Source of the DNA: Rhizobiaceae bacterium
GTDB taxonomy: Bacteria; Pseudomonadota; Alphaproteobacteria; Rhizobiales; Rhizobiaceae
Assembly (NCBI GenBank): GCA_020628775.1
Contig: JAHDEP010000007.1
Location: forward strand, 1 to 38,617
Length of the DNA stretch: 38,617 nt
Direction of reading: 5' to 3'
Shown here: positions 1 to 10,014 of the stretch, piece after piece
Layout of the letters: each line of letters opens with the position of its first letter
Numbering within the stretch: position 1 is the first letter of the stretch
The notes under the pieces: model-generated
Told to the model about the DNA's origin: nothing
The model's input: the letters and a program-made list of their open reading frames with translations, nothing else
The model's database searches: none
Made by a program: the position numbers and the translations under genes

Positions 1-195
1 GCGCGCGCGATTCAGCAAGGTGCCTACCAAGAAAGACGTTTCTTATCTGATCCACCCGCAGGATATAAAATCCCTGCTTCTTCAGCACCGATTGGTGAGC
101 TTGGTGAAACAGAGCGTGAAAAAGAAAAAAGACGTAAAGAAGGTGCAACTGTTAAAGGCACTGGTAAAAAATGGTGGCAACCCTGGAAGCGATAA
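1..195 (+). CDS. 3' end of an uncharacterised protein (partial, open at left edge)
   Basis: Frame 1 reads ARAIQQGAYQERRFLSDPPAGYKIPASSAPIGELGETEREKEKRRKEGATVKGTGKKWWQPWKR* with TAA at 193-195. Composition is protein-like, and the ORF-track call at 20..229 lies in a different frame. Confidence 0.7.
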   Translation, partial: ARAIQQGAYQERRFLSDPPAGYKIPASSAPIGELGETEREKEKRRKEGATVKGTGKKWWQPWKR

Positions 196-225
196 TACGC
201 TGACTGGTGACGTGCCATTTTTCGT

Positions 226-672
226 TTAGCGTTGTGTTTTAAAAAAGTCTTTCAAGATCGCTGCACATTTTTCTGATTGAAAACCCGAATATACATCCGG
301 CTTGTGATGGCATGTGGGTTGTTCAAAAAATCTTGCACCATTTAATACTGCACCACCTTTTTCATCCTCAGCCCCAATGTAAAGCCTCCGTATGCGAGCA
401 AAGGAAATTGCCCCCGCGCACATCGTGCATGGTTCCAGCGTCACATAGAGATCGATATCTGAGAGCCGTTCCTGATTTAAAAACTCAGAAGCGCGTCTAA
501 TAGCTAATATTTCAGCATGTGCGGATACATCGTTTAGCGCGCGTGTTTCATTGCCAGCGCGCGCAATGATCTGATTATCGAGTACAATCACTGCACCAAC
601 AGGAACCTCACCGCGGCGACCAGCAGCTTCCGCTTCTTCAATGGCAATGTCCATGAAGCTATCTTTAGGCAA
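226..672 (-). CDS. tadA: tRNA-specific adenosine deaminase
   Basis: Zinc deaminase motifs HAE and PCTMCAGA; ~148 aa. Confidence 0.93.
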   Translation of the reverse strand: MPKDSFMDIAIEEAEAAGRRGEVPVGAVIVLDNQIIARAGNETRALNDVSAHAEILAIRRASEFLNQERLSDIDLYVTLEPCTMCAGAISFARIRRLYIGAEDEKGGAVLNGARFFEQPTCHHKPDVYSGFQSEKCAAILKDFFKTQR

Positions 673-756
673 TTTTATATCCCTTTTTATTGCAAAGCAT
701 CAATTGCTCAATCCATTTGAAACTGTTAGGACAACGCCAACAAAGGCAAACACCAT

Positions 757-2163
757 ATGAGCAAACAAGACAAGCCCTTTAGCGGCAAAAAACCAAACAG
801 AGATGATGGTAAAGCATCGCGTCCTCGAGGTGGTAAACCCGGAGTAAGTAAACCCGGTGCAAGTAAACCTGGCGCAGCGAAAGCTGGAAAACCATCTGTG
901 GCAAAAGAAGCAGCACCAATTTTGGTCGAAGGGCGCATTGCAAAGATGCTAGCCCGCGCGGGTGTTGCTTCACGCCGCGAAGTTGAGCGCATGATCGAAG
1001 AAGGTCGCGTTAAGCTCAACGGCAAAGTTTTAACCAGTCCTGCGATTAATGTAACGCAATCGGATAATATCGAAGTTGATGATAAACCTGTCGGCGGCAT
1101 CGAGCGCACGCGACTTTGGCTTTATTATAAACGCGGTGGATTGGTAACAACTAATAGCGATCCTGAAGGTCGCCCAACGGTATTTGAAAATCTGCCGGAT
1201 GATCTGCCAAGAGTTATGTCGATCGGTCGATTAGATATCAATACCGAGGGACTTCTTTTGCTAACCAATGATGGCGGGTTGGCGCGTGTGTTGGAGCTTC
1301 CTTCAACTGGGTGGTTGCGCCGTTATCGTGTTCGCGCCCATGGTAAAATTGATCAGGCAAAATTGGATGAGCTTAAAGATGGTATCGCTGTGGATGGCGT
1401 GCTGTATGGTTCAATTGAAGCGACACTCGACCGTGTTCAAGGGTCTAACGTTTGGATCACGATGGGTCTTCGCGAAGGTAAAAACCGCGAGATCAAAGTG
1501 GTGCTTGGTGCGCTTGGCTTAGATGTGAACCGTCTTATCCGTCTCTCTTACGGTCCATTCCAATTGGGTGAACTATCCGAAGGTGGTGTGGTTGAGGTTA
1601 AAGGCCGTATGCTCCGCGATCAGCTTGGAACGCGATTGGTCGAAGCTTCTGGGGCAAACTTTGATGCACCATTGCGAGAGCATGAAAGCAAAGAAGAACG
1701 CGCCAAGGCCGCTGAATGGAAACCGCGTCGCAAGCTAAGTGAGGCCGAGCGCAAAGAACGCGCCCGTGATCGATTAGGTACGCGCCCTGAAGGACCTGAT
1801 GGGAAACGCAAATTTTCCGATAATAAGTTTGATCAAGAAGAAGAACGCCCGCGCCAAAAAGGGCCGCGCAATCGTGCCGCTAATGTTTGGATGGCAAAAG
1901 GCGGGCGCCCTCGCGTTGAACGCAAAGAGGAAGACGTTGATTATGGGAATGAACCAGTTAAAGGAAACTGGCACCGTCCTAAAGATAAGCTAGATCCTCA
2001 TAAAAGCTTTCGGTCGAAGAAATCAGATCAAAAAGGTTCTGACCAAACCCGTGACGGTAAAAAGCAATCTCGAGATGGAAAGAAGCCTTTTCGTGATGGC
2101 AAAAAGCCTGATGGTGTAAACTTCAAAGGTAAGAAGGGCGGCAATGCGGATCGTCGGCGGTAA
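757..2163 (+). CDS. rluB: 23S rRNA pseudouridine synthase, RluB/RsuA family, with long basic tails
   Basis: S4-like segment (RIAKMLARAGVASRREVERMIEEGRVKLNG), GRLDINTEGLLLLTNDG motif, followed by a long K/R/D/G-rich C-terminal tail. Confidence 0.9.
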   Translation: MSKQDKPFSGKKPNRDDGKASRPRGGKPGVSKPGASKPGAAKAGKPSVAKEAAPILVEGRIAKMLARAGVASRREVERMIEEGRVKLNGKVLTSPAINVTQSDNIEVDDKPVGGIERTRLWLYYKRGGLVTTNSDPEGRPTVFENLPDDLPRVMSIGRLDINTEGLLLLTNDGGLARVLELPSTGWLRRYRVRAHGKIDQAKLDELKDGIAVDGVLYGSIEATLDRVQGSNVWITMGLREGKNREIKVVLGALGLDVNRLIRLSYGPFQLGELSEGGVVEVKGRMLRDQLGTRLVEASGANFDAPLREHESKEERAKAAEWKPRRKLSEAERKERARDRLGTRPEGPDGKRKFSDNKFDQEEERPRQKGPRNRAANVWMAKGGRPRVERKEEDVDYGNEPVKGNWHRPKDKLDPHKSFRSKKSDQKGSDQTRDGKKQSRDGKKPFRDGKKPDGVNFKGKKGGNADRRR

Positions 2164-2707
2164 ATATCGTGGGCGGTCAATTGCATCGCCCAAAACTGAT
2201 AAGATCAGGCCAACCAAAGATCGCACTCGCGAAAGCCTCTTTAATATTTTAGAACATTCCTATTCCGACTTGCTGGAAGACGGGCGCATGCTTGAGCTAT
2301 TCGCTGGCACGGGCGCTGTTGGGATTGAGGCCTTATCAAGAGGTTGCGAGTTTGTTTTGTTTGTCGAGCAAAGTATTGAAGGCAGGGGACTGCTACGGCA
2401 AAATACTGATAATCTATCCCTTCATGGCTGCACTAAAATTTTCAAACGCGATGCAACTAAGCTTGGCCCCATTAGTAAATTCGAACAGTTTACGATTTTA
2501 TTTGCCGATCCGCCTTATGGGCTGGGCTTGGGAGAAAAAGCAATCTTGTCTGCGGTTGATAACGGTTGGATGGTCGATCAGGCGCTCGTTATCTTGGAAG
2601 AACGCAGTAATGTCGAACCCGTCCTTGATGCGCGTTTTACGCAATTAGATAAACGCCCATTTGGTGACACAAATATCTGGTTCTATTCGTTTTCGGCAAG
2701 TTCATAA
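2144..2707 (+). CDS. rsmD: 16S rRNA (guanine966-N2)-methyltransferase
   Basis: MRIVGGKYRGR...RPTKDRTRESLFNIL, LFAGTGAVGIEALSRG, ADPPYG motif; overlaps the rluB 3' end by 20 bp. Confidence 0.93.
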   Translation: MRIVGGKYRGRSIASPKTDKIRPTKDRTRESLFNILEHSYSDLLEDGRMLELFAGTGAVGIEALSRGCEFVLFVEQSIEGRGLLRQNTDNLSLHGCTKIFKRDATKLGPISKFEQFTILFADPPYGLGLGEKAILSAVDNGWMVDQALVILEERSNVEPVLDARFTQLDKRPFGDTNIWFYSFSASS

Positions 2708-2726
2708 GACTTAAAAGGGGCGTTTC

Positions 2727-3551
2727 ATGGCAGAGAAAACAGTCGCAGTGGCTTTTGGTGGCGGTGGTGCGCGCGGTATCGCGCATATTCACATCATTGA
2801 AGTTTTAAACGAGCTAGGCATTAAACCAGTTGCGGTGTCTGGTACGTCCATTGGTGCAATTATGAGTTCTGCAATGGCCGCCGGGATGAGTGGTTTGGAT
2901 ATCAGAGCCTTTATGATGGAGAGCATTGGGCGTCCATCAAATGTCGCCTCCCGTTTATGGAAGGCCCGCCGCCCTTCTTGGAAATCTGTCATTACAGAAG
3001 GGATAACTCTAGGCCAGTTTAATGTTGAGCGCATTATCGATGCGTTTATGCCTGAACAATTGCCTTATAGTTTTGATGAGTTGAAAATCCCAACGCAACT
3101 TTTGGCAACTGACTTTTACGGGCATTCAGAAGTTATAATGAACGATGGTAATCTGCGCTCAGCGATTGCAGCTTCTGCCGCGCTTCCTGCCATCTTTAAA
3201 CCTGTGCACCGAAATGGCCGTTTTCTGATTGATGGCGGCATTTTTAATCCATTGCCGTTTGATGTGCTTGAAGGAAAAGCTGATGTCATCATCGCAGTTG
3301 ATGTGGCAGGATTTCCAAATGGCGATCCAACACAAAGACCAAGCACGACAGATGCTGCATTTGGCGCCAGCCAGCTCATGATGCAATCAATCATCGCTGA
3401 AAAGGTTGAGAAAACACCACCTGATATTTTCCTAGTGCCCGATGTTCATGATTTCCGTGTACTAGATTTTATGAACGCCGATGATGTTCTTGAACAAAGT
3501 TCGGGTATCCGAGATGTACTTAAAGCCGAACTTGAACGTGTCCTAGGTTAA
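2727..3551 (+). CDS. patatin-like phospholipase family protein
   Basis: GGGGARG oxyanion motif, GTSIG nucleophile elbow, DGGIFNPLP. Confidence 0.9.
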   Translation: MAEKTVAVAFGGGGARGIAHIHIIEVLNELGIKPVAVSGTSIGAIMSSAMAAGMSGLDIRAFMMESIGRPSNVASRLWKARRPSWKSVITEGITLGQFNVERIIDAFMPEQLPYSFDELKIPTQLLATDFYGHSEVIMNDGNLRSAIAASAALPAIFKPVHRNGRFLIDGGIFNPLPFDVLEGKADVIIAVDVAGFPNGDPTQRPSTTDAAFGASQLMMQSIIAEKVEKTPPDIFLVPDVHDFRVLDFMNADDVLEQSSGIRDVLKAELERVLG

Positions 3552-4963
3552 AGCGTTGAGGCTTTACCACTGGTAAATGGTGAGTTGGCGGCAGGTGGAT
3601 AATGATGTTTGTGATCATCGTCATCCTTGTCATGTTCGCGTGCTTCGAGTTTTTTGATCACGCGCAAACAGACAATGGCGCTCACTACACCAAAGAATAC
3701 GGCACCTAAGCCATAACCAACCAATGCGCCTTCGATGCCATAATACTGTGATCCAACCCAAACAAATGGGATCACACCCAGCGTTGATCGACCCCAGTTG
3801 AACATGGTTGAATAAAAAGCATAACCAAGATTGTTAAAGGCGGCATTTGCAGCAAATAACATGCCGTTAAATAGGAAGCTTGATGCGATCCATAGACAGA
3901 AGAAAGTAACGACCAATCTTGCATCACCTTCGGTGCCAAAAATGTCAGCAATTTGATTGCGTGCAAGTGCTAGTATCGCAGAAACCACCACCACATAAAT
4001 GAAGGTAAAGATAAATCCATCCTTGATGGCCTGTTCAATACGATCGAATTTTTTCGCACCGAGATTCTGACCCAAGATAGGGCCAATGGCACCGGATAGC
4101 GCAAACAGAGCGCCAAACGCGACCGGGATGATACGCCCGACAACAGCCCATCCTGCGACCGCTGAATCTCCATAATCTGCAATTGTTGCGGTCATATATG
4201 TGTTGCCGATAGGCGTTGCGAGCTGCGTTAAAATCGCAGGTGTTCCGATGATGAGAAACGGTTTGATCTCACGTCGAAGCGTATTCATATTAGGCGCGGC
4301 TAAAAGGTCATGCACCTTGATCAATGCGTAAAGCCCAAATGAAACCATGATGACGCGGGAGATAACTGTTGCGGTCGCAGCGCCGTTGATACCCATGTCA
4401 AATCCAAAGATGAAAATCGGATCCAACAGCGCGGTGGCAAATCCGGCAATCAATGTCACATACATTGCCCTTTTTGCATCACCAACTGCTCGAAGAAGAG
4501 AAGCGGCGCACATCCCCAAACCAAGAATTGGAAGCGATAACAACACAATTTCGATATAACCGATCGCAAGTTCTGCGGTGACACCTTTTGCACCAATCCA
4601 GGCAACGAAATCTCCAATGAATGGATAGGAAATCACGGTGACTGCAACGGCGCAGATAAACATATAAACCATTGATGCGCCTGCTAGCGCACGCGCTTCA
4701 GGGCGATCATCTGCGCCCAATGCGCGAGATGTTAATGCGGTGGCAGCAATGGATAAGCCGATATTCAATGACATTGTGAAAAACAGCAAAGTACCCGCAT
4801 AGCCGATAGCAGCGGCTAGCTCATCCTCACCCAAAAGCGAGATGTAAAACAGATTAAATGCATCCACCAAAAAAACCGCAACCAGTCCGATAGAGCCAGT
4901 TGCAGTCATATTGATAACGTGGCGCATTGTAGAGCCGGTTACAAATTTTGCTTTTTCACTCAA
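3548..4963 (-). CDS. MATE family efflux transporter
   Basis: Polytopic protein with NorM-like repeats (GAIGPILGQNLGAKK, LGADDRPEARAL). Start codon would be TTG overlapping the upstream TGA. Confidence 0.88.
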   Translation of the reverse strand: MSEKAKFVTGSTMRHVINMTATGSIGLVAVFLVDAFNLFYISLLGEDELAAAIGYAGTLLFFTMSLNIGLSIAATALTSRALGADDRPEARALAGASMVYMFICAVAVTVISYPFIGDFVAWIGAKGVTAELAIGYIEIVLLSLPILGLGMCAASLLRAVGDAKRAMYVTLIAGFATALLDPIFIFGFDMGINGAATATVISRVIMVSFGLYALIKVHDLLAAPNMNTLRREIKPFLIIGTPAILTQLATPIGNTYMTATIADYGDSAVAGWAVVGRIIPVAFGALFALSGAIGPILGQNLGAKKFDRIEQAIKDGFIFTFIYVVVVSAILALARNQIADIFGTEGDARLVVTFFCLWIASSFLFNGMLFAANAAFNNLGYAFYSTMFNWGRSTLGVIPFVWVGSQYYGIEGALVGYGLGAVFFGVVSAIVCLRVIKKLEAREHDKDDDDHKHHYPPAANSPFTSGKASTL

Positions 4964-6741
4964 TATTTATCGCCCTCAGTATTCTCCGCTCTTGGTTCAA
5001 TCAAAGGTTCAGGTTTCACAGGTTTTGTCAGCACATGATGAACGCCTGCGGTTAAGCCTTCTGCTTCTTGAAGTGCGAGGCGTTCTTCATCGCGACGCTT
5101 CACTTCCTGTGCAATTTCGAGCGAAACCTGTTCGCTTAAACCAAGTGCTTCCAGTGTTTTCCGGCCAAACTCAATACCAGATTCAAATGTTTCCCTAATT
5201 TCATAATCAACGCCTGTTGCGCGTAAAGCAAGGGTATGCGCACGATCATAAGAACGCACAAAAATTTTGGCTTCAGGATATTCGGATCTAATCAGATCAA
5301 CAATTTTATCGGTGGTCTCACGTTCGTTGGTACATATGGCGACGATTTTTGCGCGTTCAATGCCCGCAGCGCGTAAAACATCTTTGCGTTTGCCATCACC
5401 GAAATAAATCCTAAATCCAAATTTGCGCGCATTTCGAATACGTTCGGCTGACTGGTCAAGAATGGTGACATCCGTACCGCCCGTTAGAAACATTTGTGAC
5501 GCGATTTGCCCAAAGCGAGAAAACCCGATGAGCAATACATCTGAACCAGCACCTTCGAAGTTTTCTTCCATGCCTTCATGTGTTGCGCGCGTTAAGCCAT
5601 CGGCTATTTTGGTTACAATCGGGGTAAGCGCCATGGTGATCGTTACGATCGCAATAAGTATCGATGCGGATGCCTGTGTCATAACATTTGCAGCAACAGC
5701 TGCAGTGAATAACACAAACCCGAACTCACCACTTTGCGGCAATATCCCGGCAATGCGCGTTGCTTCATTAGGATGTGAGCCAAATCCGCGGCATAAAACA
5801 TAAATCACGCTGGCTTTAACCGCTAATATGATCGGCACCGCGATTAAGATCAAAAGCGCATTATCAAATAAAACATCAATATCCAGTGATAAACCGACAG
5901 CCATAAAAAACAGGCCCAGCAATATTCCCCGGAATGGCTCGATATCAGCTTCTAGTTCATGTCGATAAGATGATTCTGCCAACATGACGCCAGATAAAAA
6001 CGCACCCAATGCCATGGAGAGCCCGGCAAATTCCATCAATGCGCCCGCGGCAAGCACAACAAATAATGCCGCTGCAATCATCGCTTCTTTAGCGCCAGTG
6101 CTTGCGATGATTTGAAACAACGGGTTCAGCAAATAGCGCCCAGCTAGAATAAGTAAAACCACCGCGGTGATCGCAATGAGTATACTTTCCCATGCACTGC
6201 CATCTGATTCAGACGAGCCCGGCGCCAATATTGCAACCATGGCAATAAGAGGCACAATTGCGATATCCTGAAATAACAAGATCGAGAATGTTTTTTGCCC
6301 ATAAGCGCGGTTTAGATCGCCTCGTTCATCCAAAATTTGCAGGACAAATGCGGTCGAGGACAATGCAAGTGCAAAGCCGATCACAACGGATGTGATTAGG
6401 TTTTGCCCACCTAAATAACGCGCAAGAGCCGTTAAAATAAGCGCTGTGACAATGACCTGGATACTGCCCATTCCCAATATGTCACGCCGCATGCGCCATA
6501 ATCGCGATGGCTTTAATTCAAGCCCGATAATGAACAATAATAGCACCACGCCGAGCTCTGCAAAGTGCAGAATTTTCTCGCCATCGGCTATAATTCCGGT
6601 GATTGGTCCTATGACCAATCCAGCTGCGAGATATCCTAAAACGGTGCCAAGCCCAATGCGCTTGAACAAGGGGGCAGCGATCACTGCGCTTCCAAGAAGA
6701 ACAATAGCGTAGCTAAATAAGTCGGCTTCTTCGCCCGCCAT
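4960..6741 (-). CDS. monovalent cation:proton antiporter-2 (Kef/CPA2-type) with TrkA-N domain
   Basis: N-terminal antiporter domain (GLELKPSRLWRMRRDI, LALSSTAFVLQIL) and C-terminal nucleotide-binding domain (LLIGFSRFGQIASQMF). Confidence 0.9.
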   Translation of the reverse strand: MAGEEADLFSYAIVLLGSAVIAAPLFKRIGLGTVLGYLAAGLVIGPITGIIADGEKILHFAELGVVLLLFIIGLELKPSRLWRMRRDILGMGSIQVIVTALILTALARYLGGQNLITSVVIGFALALSSTAFVLQILDERGDLNRAYGQKTFSILLFQDIAIVPLIAMVAILAPGSSESDGSAWESILIAITAVVLLILAGRYLLNPLFQIIASTGAKEAMIAAALFVVLAAGALMEFAGLSMALGAFLSGVMLAESSYRHELEADIEPFRGILLGLFFMAVGLSLDIDVLFDNALLILIAVPIILAVKASVIYVLCRGFGSHPNEATRIAGILPQSGEFGFVLFTAAVAANVMTQASASILIAIVTITMALTPIVTKIADGLTRATHEGMEENFEGAGSDVLLIGFSRFGQIASQMFLTGGTDVTILDQSAERIRNARKFGFRIYFGDGKRKDVLRAAGIERAKIVAICTNERETTDKIVDLIRSEYPEAKIFVRSYDRAHTLALRATGVDYEIRETFESGIEFGRKTLEALGLSEQVSLEIAQEVKRRDEERLALQEAEGLTAGVHHVLTKPVKPEPLIEPRAENTEGDKY

Positions 6742-6823
6742 CCTTTAATTTCCGTTATAAAGTGTTATGACAAGTTTGTGATGCAATTTGTCTTGTCTTG
6801 ATATGAATCTAATTTAAGCATAC

Positions 6824-8197
6824 ATGGGCCAAAGAGAAAGGCCAATTCCGATGAAAGATACCAAACAATCGCAAGAACTACTCGAAAGAGCAGAAAAACT
6901 AATAACCGCCGCTAAAAAATCCGGAGCTGATGCTGCAGATGCTGTTGTTGTGCGGGGGAAATCAAAATCGGTATCTGTGCGCCTCGGCAAGGTTGAAAAT
7001 ACCCAAAGCGCTGAAAGCGATGATTTCAGTTTGCGTGTTTTTGTCGGCAATAAAGTTGCATCTGTAAGCGCCGGCCAGGGTGGTGATGATCAAACCTTGG
7101 CTGAGCGCGCTGTCGCAATGGCTAAAGTTTCCCCAGAAGACCCTTATGTGAGCTTGGCCAACAAAGAAGATCTGGTCAGTGAGATCATTGATCTTGATTT
7201 GTTTGACGCAACGGAAATTTCATCAAACGATATGACAGATGCAGCGCTTGCAATGGAAGAAAGTGCAATGGCCGTTGAAGGCGTTGCAAATTCATTGGGC
7301 GCTGGCGCATCAAGCGGAATGGGCGGTTTGGTGCTAGCGACATCAGACGGGTTTTCCGGTAGCTATGCAGTTTCAGGTTTTGGCAGATCAGTGAGCGTTC
7401 TTGCAGGTGAAGGCACCGCAATGGAACGAGACTATGAGTTTGACAGCCGAGTATTTTATTCAGATCTTGATGCGCCTGAGGCCATTGGAGTTGCAGCCGC
7501 AGAACGTGCGGTAAAACGCTTAAATCCGCGTCAGGTCCCTACAGCGAGCGATATGACAATCGTTTTTGACCCTCGTGTATCGCGCGGCATTTTTGGTCAT
7601 TTGATTGGGGCAATTAATGGCGCATCCGTTGCGCGCAAGACAAGCTTCTTGCGCGATCAAATGGGTGAGCAAATCCTGCCTGAAGGCGTAAGCATTATTG
7701 ATGATCCCAAGATTGCCCGCAAATCAGCTTCGCGTCCTTTTGATGGTGAAGGTGTTGATGGAAATGCGATGACGATGGTCGATAAAGGGGTGCTTGAAAA
7801 CTGGTATCTCAGCACATCGTTGGCCAAGCAACTTGGATTGAAAACCAATGGTCGTGGTTCGCGTGCGGGCAATAATGTCGGCGCTTCTTCTACCAATGTT
7901 TTGGTTTCGCCGGGTAGCATGAGCGCTAAAGATCTGATCGGATCAGTAAAATCTGGTCTTTATGTAACGGAAGTCATCGGCCAGGGCGTGAATATGGTAA
8001 CCGGTGAATATAGTCGCGGTGCGTCTGGTTATTGGATTGAAAACGGGGTACTAACATTCCCAGTATCAGAAATCACAATTGCGTCTAATCTGAAGGACAT
8101 GTTTAAACGTATTGTGTTAGCAGATGATATAGACCCGAAATACTCAATCGCGGCACCCACAATTGCCGTTGAAGGAATGACACTTGCTGGCAACTGA
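6824..8197 (+). CDS. pmbA: TldD/PmbA family protein (PmbA-type)
   Basis: GRGSRAGNNVGASSTNVLVSPG and EVIGQGVNMVTGEYSRGASGYWIENG motifs. In-frame ATG at 6851 has a better-placed RBS and may be the true start. Confidence 0.9.
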   Translation: MGQRERPIPMKDTKQSQELLERAEKLITAAKKSGADAADAVVVRGKSKSVSVRLGKVENTQSAESDDFSLRVFVGNKVASVSAGQGGDDQTLAERAVAMAKVSPEDPYVSLANKEDLVSEIIDLDLFDATEISSNDMTDAALAMEESAMAVEGVANSLGAGASSGMGGLVLATSDGFSGSYAVSGFGRSVSVLAGEGTAMERDYEFDSRVFYSDLDAPEAIGVAAAERAVKRLNPRQVPTASDMTIVFDPRVSRGIFGHLIGAINGASVARKTSFLRDQMGEQILPEGVSIIDDPKIARKSASRPFDGEGVDGNAMTMVDKGVLENWYLSTSLAKQLGLKTNGRGSRAGNNVGASSTNVLVSPGSMSAKDLIGSVKSGLYVTEVIGQGVNMVTGEYSRGASGYWIENGVLTFPVSEITIASNLKDMFKRIVLADDIDPKYSIAAPTIAVEGMTLAGN

Positions 8198-8984
8198 ACT
8201 TCAAAGTCTCGATGATCAATCATTGATCGAAACTATTGCGCTTGAAGCAGGAAAAATCGCGTTAAAGCATTTTAAAAAAGAACCAGAGGTCTGGTATAAA
8301 GGAATTACAAAATCTCCGGTGAGTGAAGCCGATCTTGAGATTGATGAATATCTGAAAAAAACACTGCTTGAAGCACGTCCAGATTATGGCTGGTTGTCTG
8401 AAGAAACTGAGGACAATAGTGAACGCCTCTCTTCGCAAAAGGTGTTTGTTGTAGACCCGATTGACGGCACACGCGCTTTTATTGCCGGCACTGATGAATG
8501 GTGTGTATCAATTGGTATTGTTGAAAATGGCAAGCCGATAAATGGTGTATTGTTTGCTCCGGTTAGACAAAAGCTATATTCCGCAGCGCTCGGACAAGGG
8601 GCGTTTATCAACGGGATTAGTGTTGATCCGCAAGTTGTGACAATGATGCTGGAACCCCACCGGGTGATCATCCCTCAAGAAGTTGCTAAATTTGTTTCAG
8701 AAGATTTTGTCCAAGAGGTTGAAGCCGTTGGCGGTGTTCGTTCATTAGCTTTACGTATTGCCGGACTAATTGAAGATTATGCGGATGGAATTTATGTGCG
8801 TAAGAATTCCAGAGATTGGGATATGATCGCAGCACATTTAATTGTGCAGGAAGCAGGCTTCCACTTGGTGGATTTGAACATGGAAGATGTTGTTTATAAC
8901 AAATCAGAAACTCGCCATGGTCTATTAATTGCTACGCACCCCAGCTATACAGAGAAAATGAGAAACGCTTTACAGCTAAGCTGA
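8184..8984 (+). CDS. 3'(2'),5'-bisphosphate nucleotidase / inositol monophosphatase family (CysQ-like)
   Basis: DPIDGTRAFIAGTDEWCVSIGI and DWDMIAAHLIVQEAG motifs; TTG start overlapping the pmbA 3' end. Confidence 0.88.
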   Translation: MLATELQSLDDQSLIETIALEAGKIALKHFKKEPEVWYKGITKSPVSEADLEIDEYLKKTLLEARPDYGWLSEETEDNSERLSSQKVFVVDPIDGTRAFIAGTDEWCVSIGIVENGKPINGVLFAPVRQKLYSAALGQGAFINGISVDPQVVTMMLEPHRVIIPQEVAKFVSEDFVQEVEAVGGVRSLALRIAGLIEDYADGIYVRKNSRDWDMIAAHLIVQEAGFHLVDLNMEDVVYNKSETRHGLLIATHPSYTEKMRNALQLS

Positions 8985-9029
8985 TGGTGTTTTCCTCCCA
9001 AATTTCCACCCTTTAATAAAGGTATAATT

Positions 9030-9266
9030 ATGTCAGAAGAAAAATCAAAACAGCTTCTTCATCTGGTTTTTGGCGGTGAATTGGAAAGTCTTGAAGGCAT
9101 GGATTTCCGTGACCTTGAAGATTTAGACGTAGTTGGTATATACCCAAATTACGAAACCGCATTTGCAGCTTGGAAATCTAAAGCTCAAATGACAGTTGAT
9201 AATGCACATATGCGTTATTTCATCGTACATATGCATAAGTTGTTAGAACCTGGTATCGACGACTAA
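9030..9266 (+). CDS. DUF4170-type small protein
   Basis: 78 aa, LHLVFGGELESL...VGIYPNYETAFAAWKSKAQ, typical of the small protein found between CysQ-like and DUF374 genes in rhizobia. Confidence 0.8.
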   Translation: MSEEKSKQLLHLVFGGELESLEGMDFRDLEDLDVVGIYPNYETAFAAWKSKAQMTVDNAHMRYFIVHMHKLLEPGIDD

Positions 9267-9300
9267 TTTATGTTCGGCTGTTGAATAGAAAGAACTTATT

Positions 9301-10014
9301 TTGAATCTGCGGTCGATCTCCAAAACCATTTTGCGCTCAAATATCTTCCAGGCCTTTGCGGCCCGGTTGCTCTATTTCATTCTCTGGTTCATTTATAAAA
9401 CAAACAAACCAGATCCTGATGCGAAAGAGCAGGAAAAGATCGCATTTTCAAATGAGCCGTGCATTTTTGTTCTATGGCACGGCCAGCATTTGCTCTCTCC
9501 GTTTTTTGCTCCTAGCGGCAGCAAGTTCACAGCTCTTGTTTCTAAAAGTGCAGATGCAGAGATTAATGCTCGTATCTTAAAACTTGCTGGCCATGATGTG
9601 GTCCGCGGGTCAGGTGGCAGGGTTCGTGAAGCTGCCCATGAAAAAGGTGGCGTGTCGGCAACGCTTGCGCTTAAGAACAAACTTAAAGCCGGTGAAAACA
9701 TCGCCGTTATTGCCGATGTTTCGAAAAGCGAACCAAGAAAATCTGGACGCGGTGTTGTAAGCTTCGCCAAAATTTCTGGTCGCCCAATAGTCCCGCTCGC
9801 AATGGCGACAAGCCGTTTTAAAGTCGTTGAGAAAAGCTGGGACAAAACAACAATTAACAAACCTTTTGGCAAAGCTGGTGCGCGTGTTGGCAACCCCATT
9901 TTTGTCCCGTCTGATTGTAGTGCGGAAGAATTGGATCTTTATCGTAAAAAAGTTGACGATGAACTCAATCGCGTTACAATCGAGGCCTATGGGGTGGTTG
10001 GACATAGTTTATGA
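9301..10014 (+). CDS. lysophospholipid acyltransferase family protein (DUF374)
   Basis: LWHGQHLLSPFF and KSADAEINARILKLAGHDVVRGS; TTG start; overlaps waaA by 4 bp. Confidence 0.87.
   Translation: MNLRSISKTILRSNIFQAFAARLLYFILWFIYKTNKPDPDAKEQEKIAFSNEPCIFVLWHGQHLLSPFFAPSGSKFTALVSKSADAEINARILKLAGHDVVRGSGGRVREAAHEKGGVSATLALKNKLKAGENIAVIADVSKSEPRKSGRGVVSFAKISGRPIVPLAMATSRFKVVEKSWDKTTINKPFGKAGARVGNPIFVPSDCSAEELDLYRKKVDDELNRVTIEAYGVVGHSL

Noticed and set aside
20-229. 69-aa ORF on + strand
   Set aside because: Overlaps the better protein-like frame 1..195; no recognisable features.
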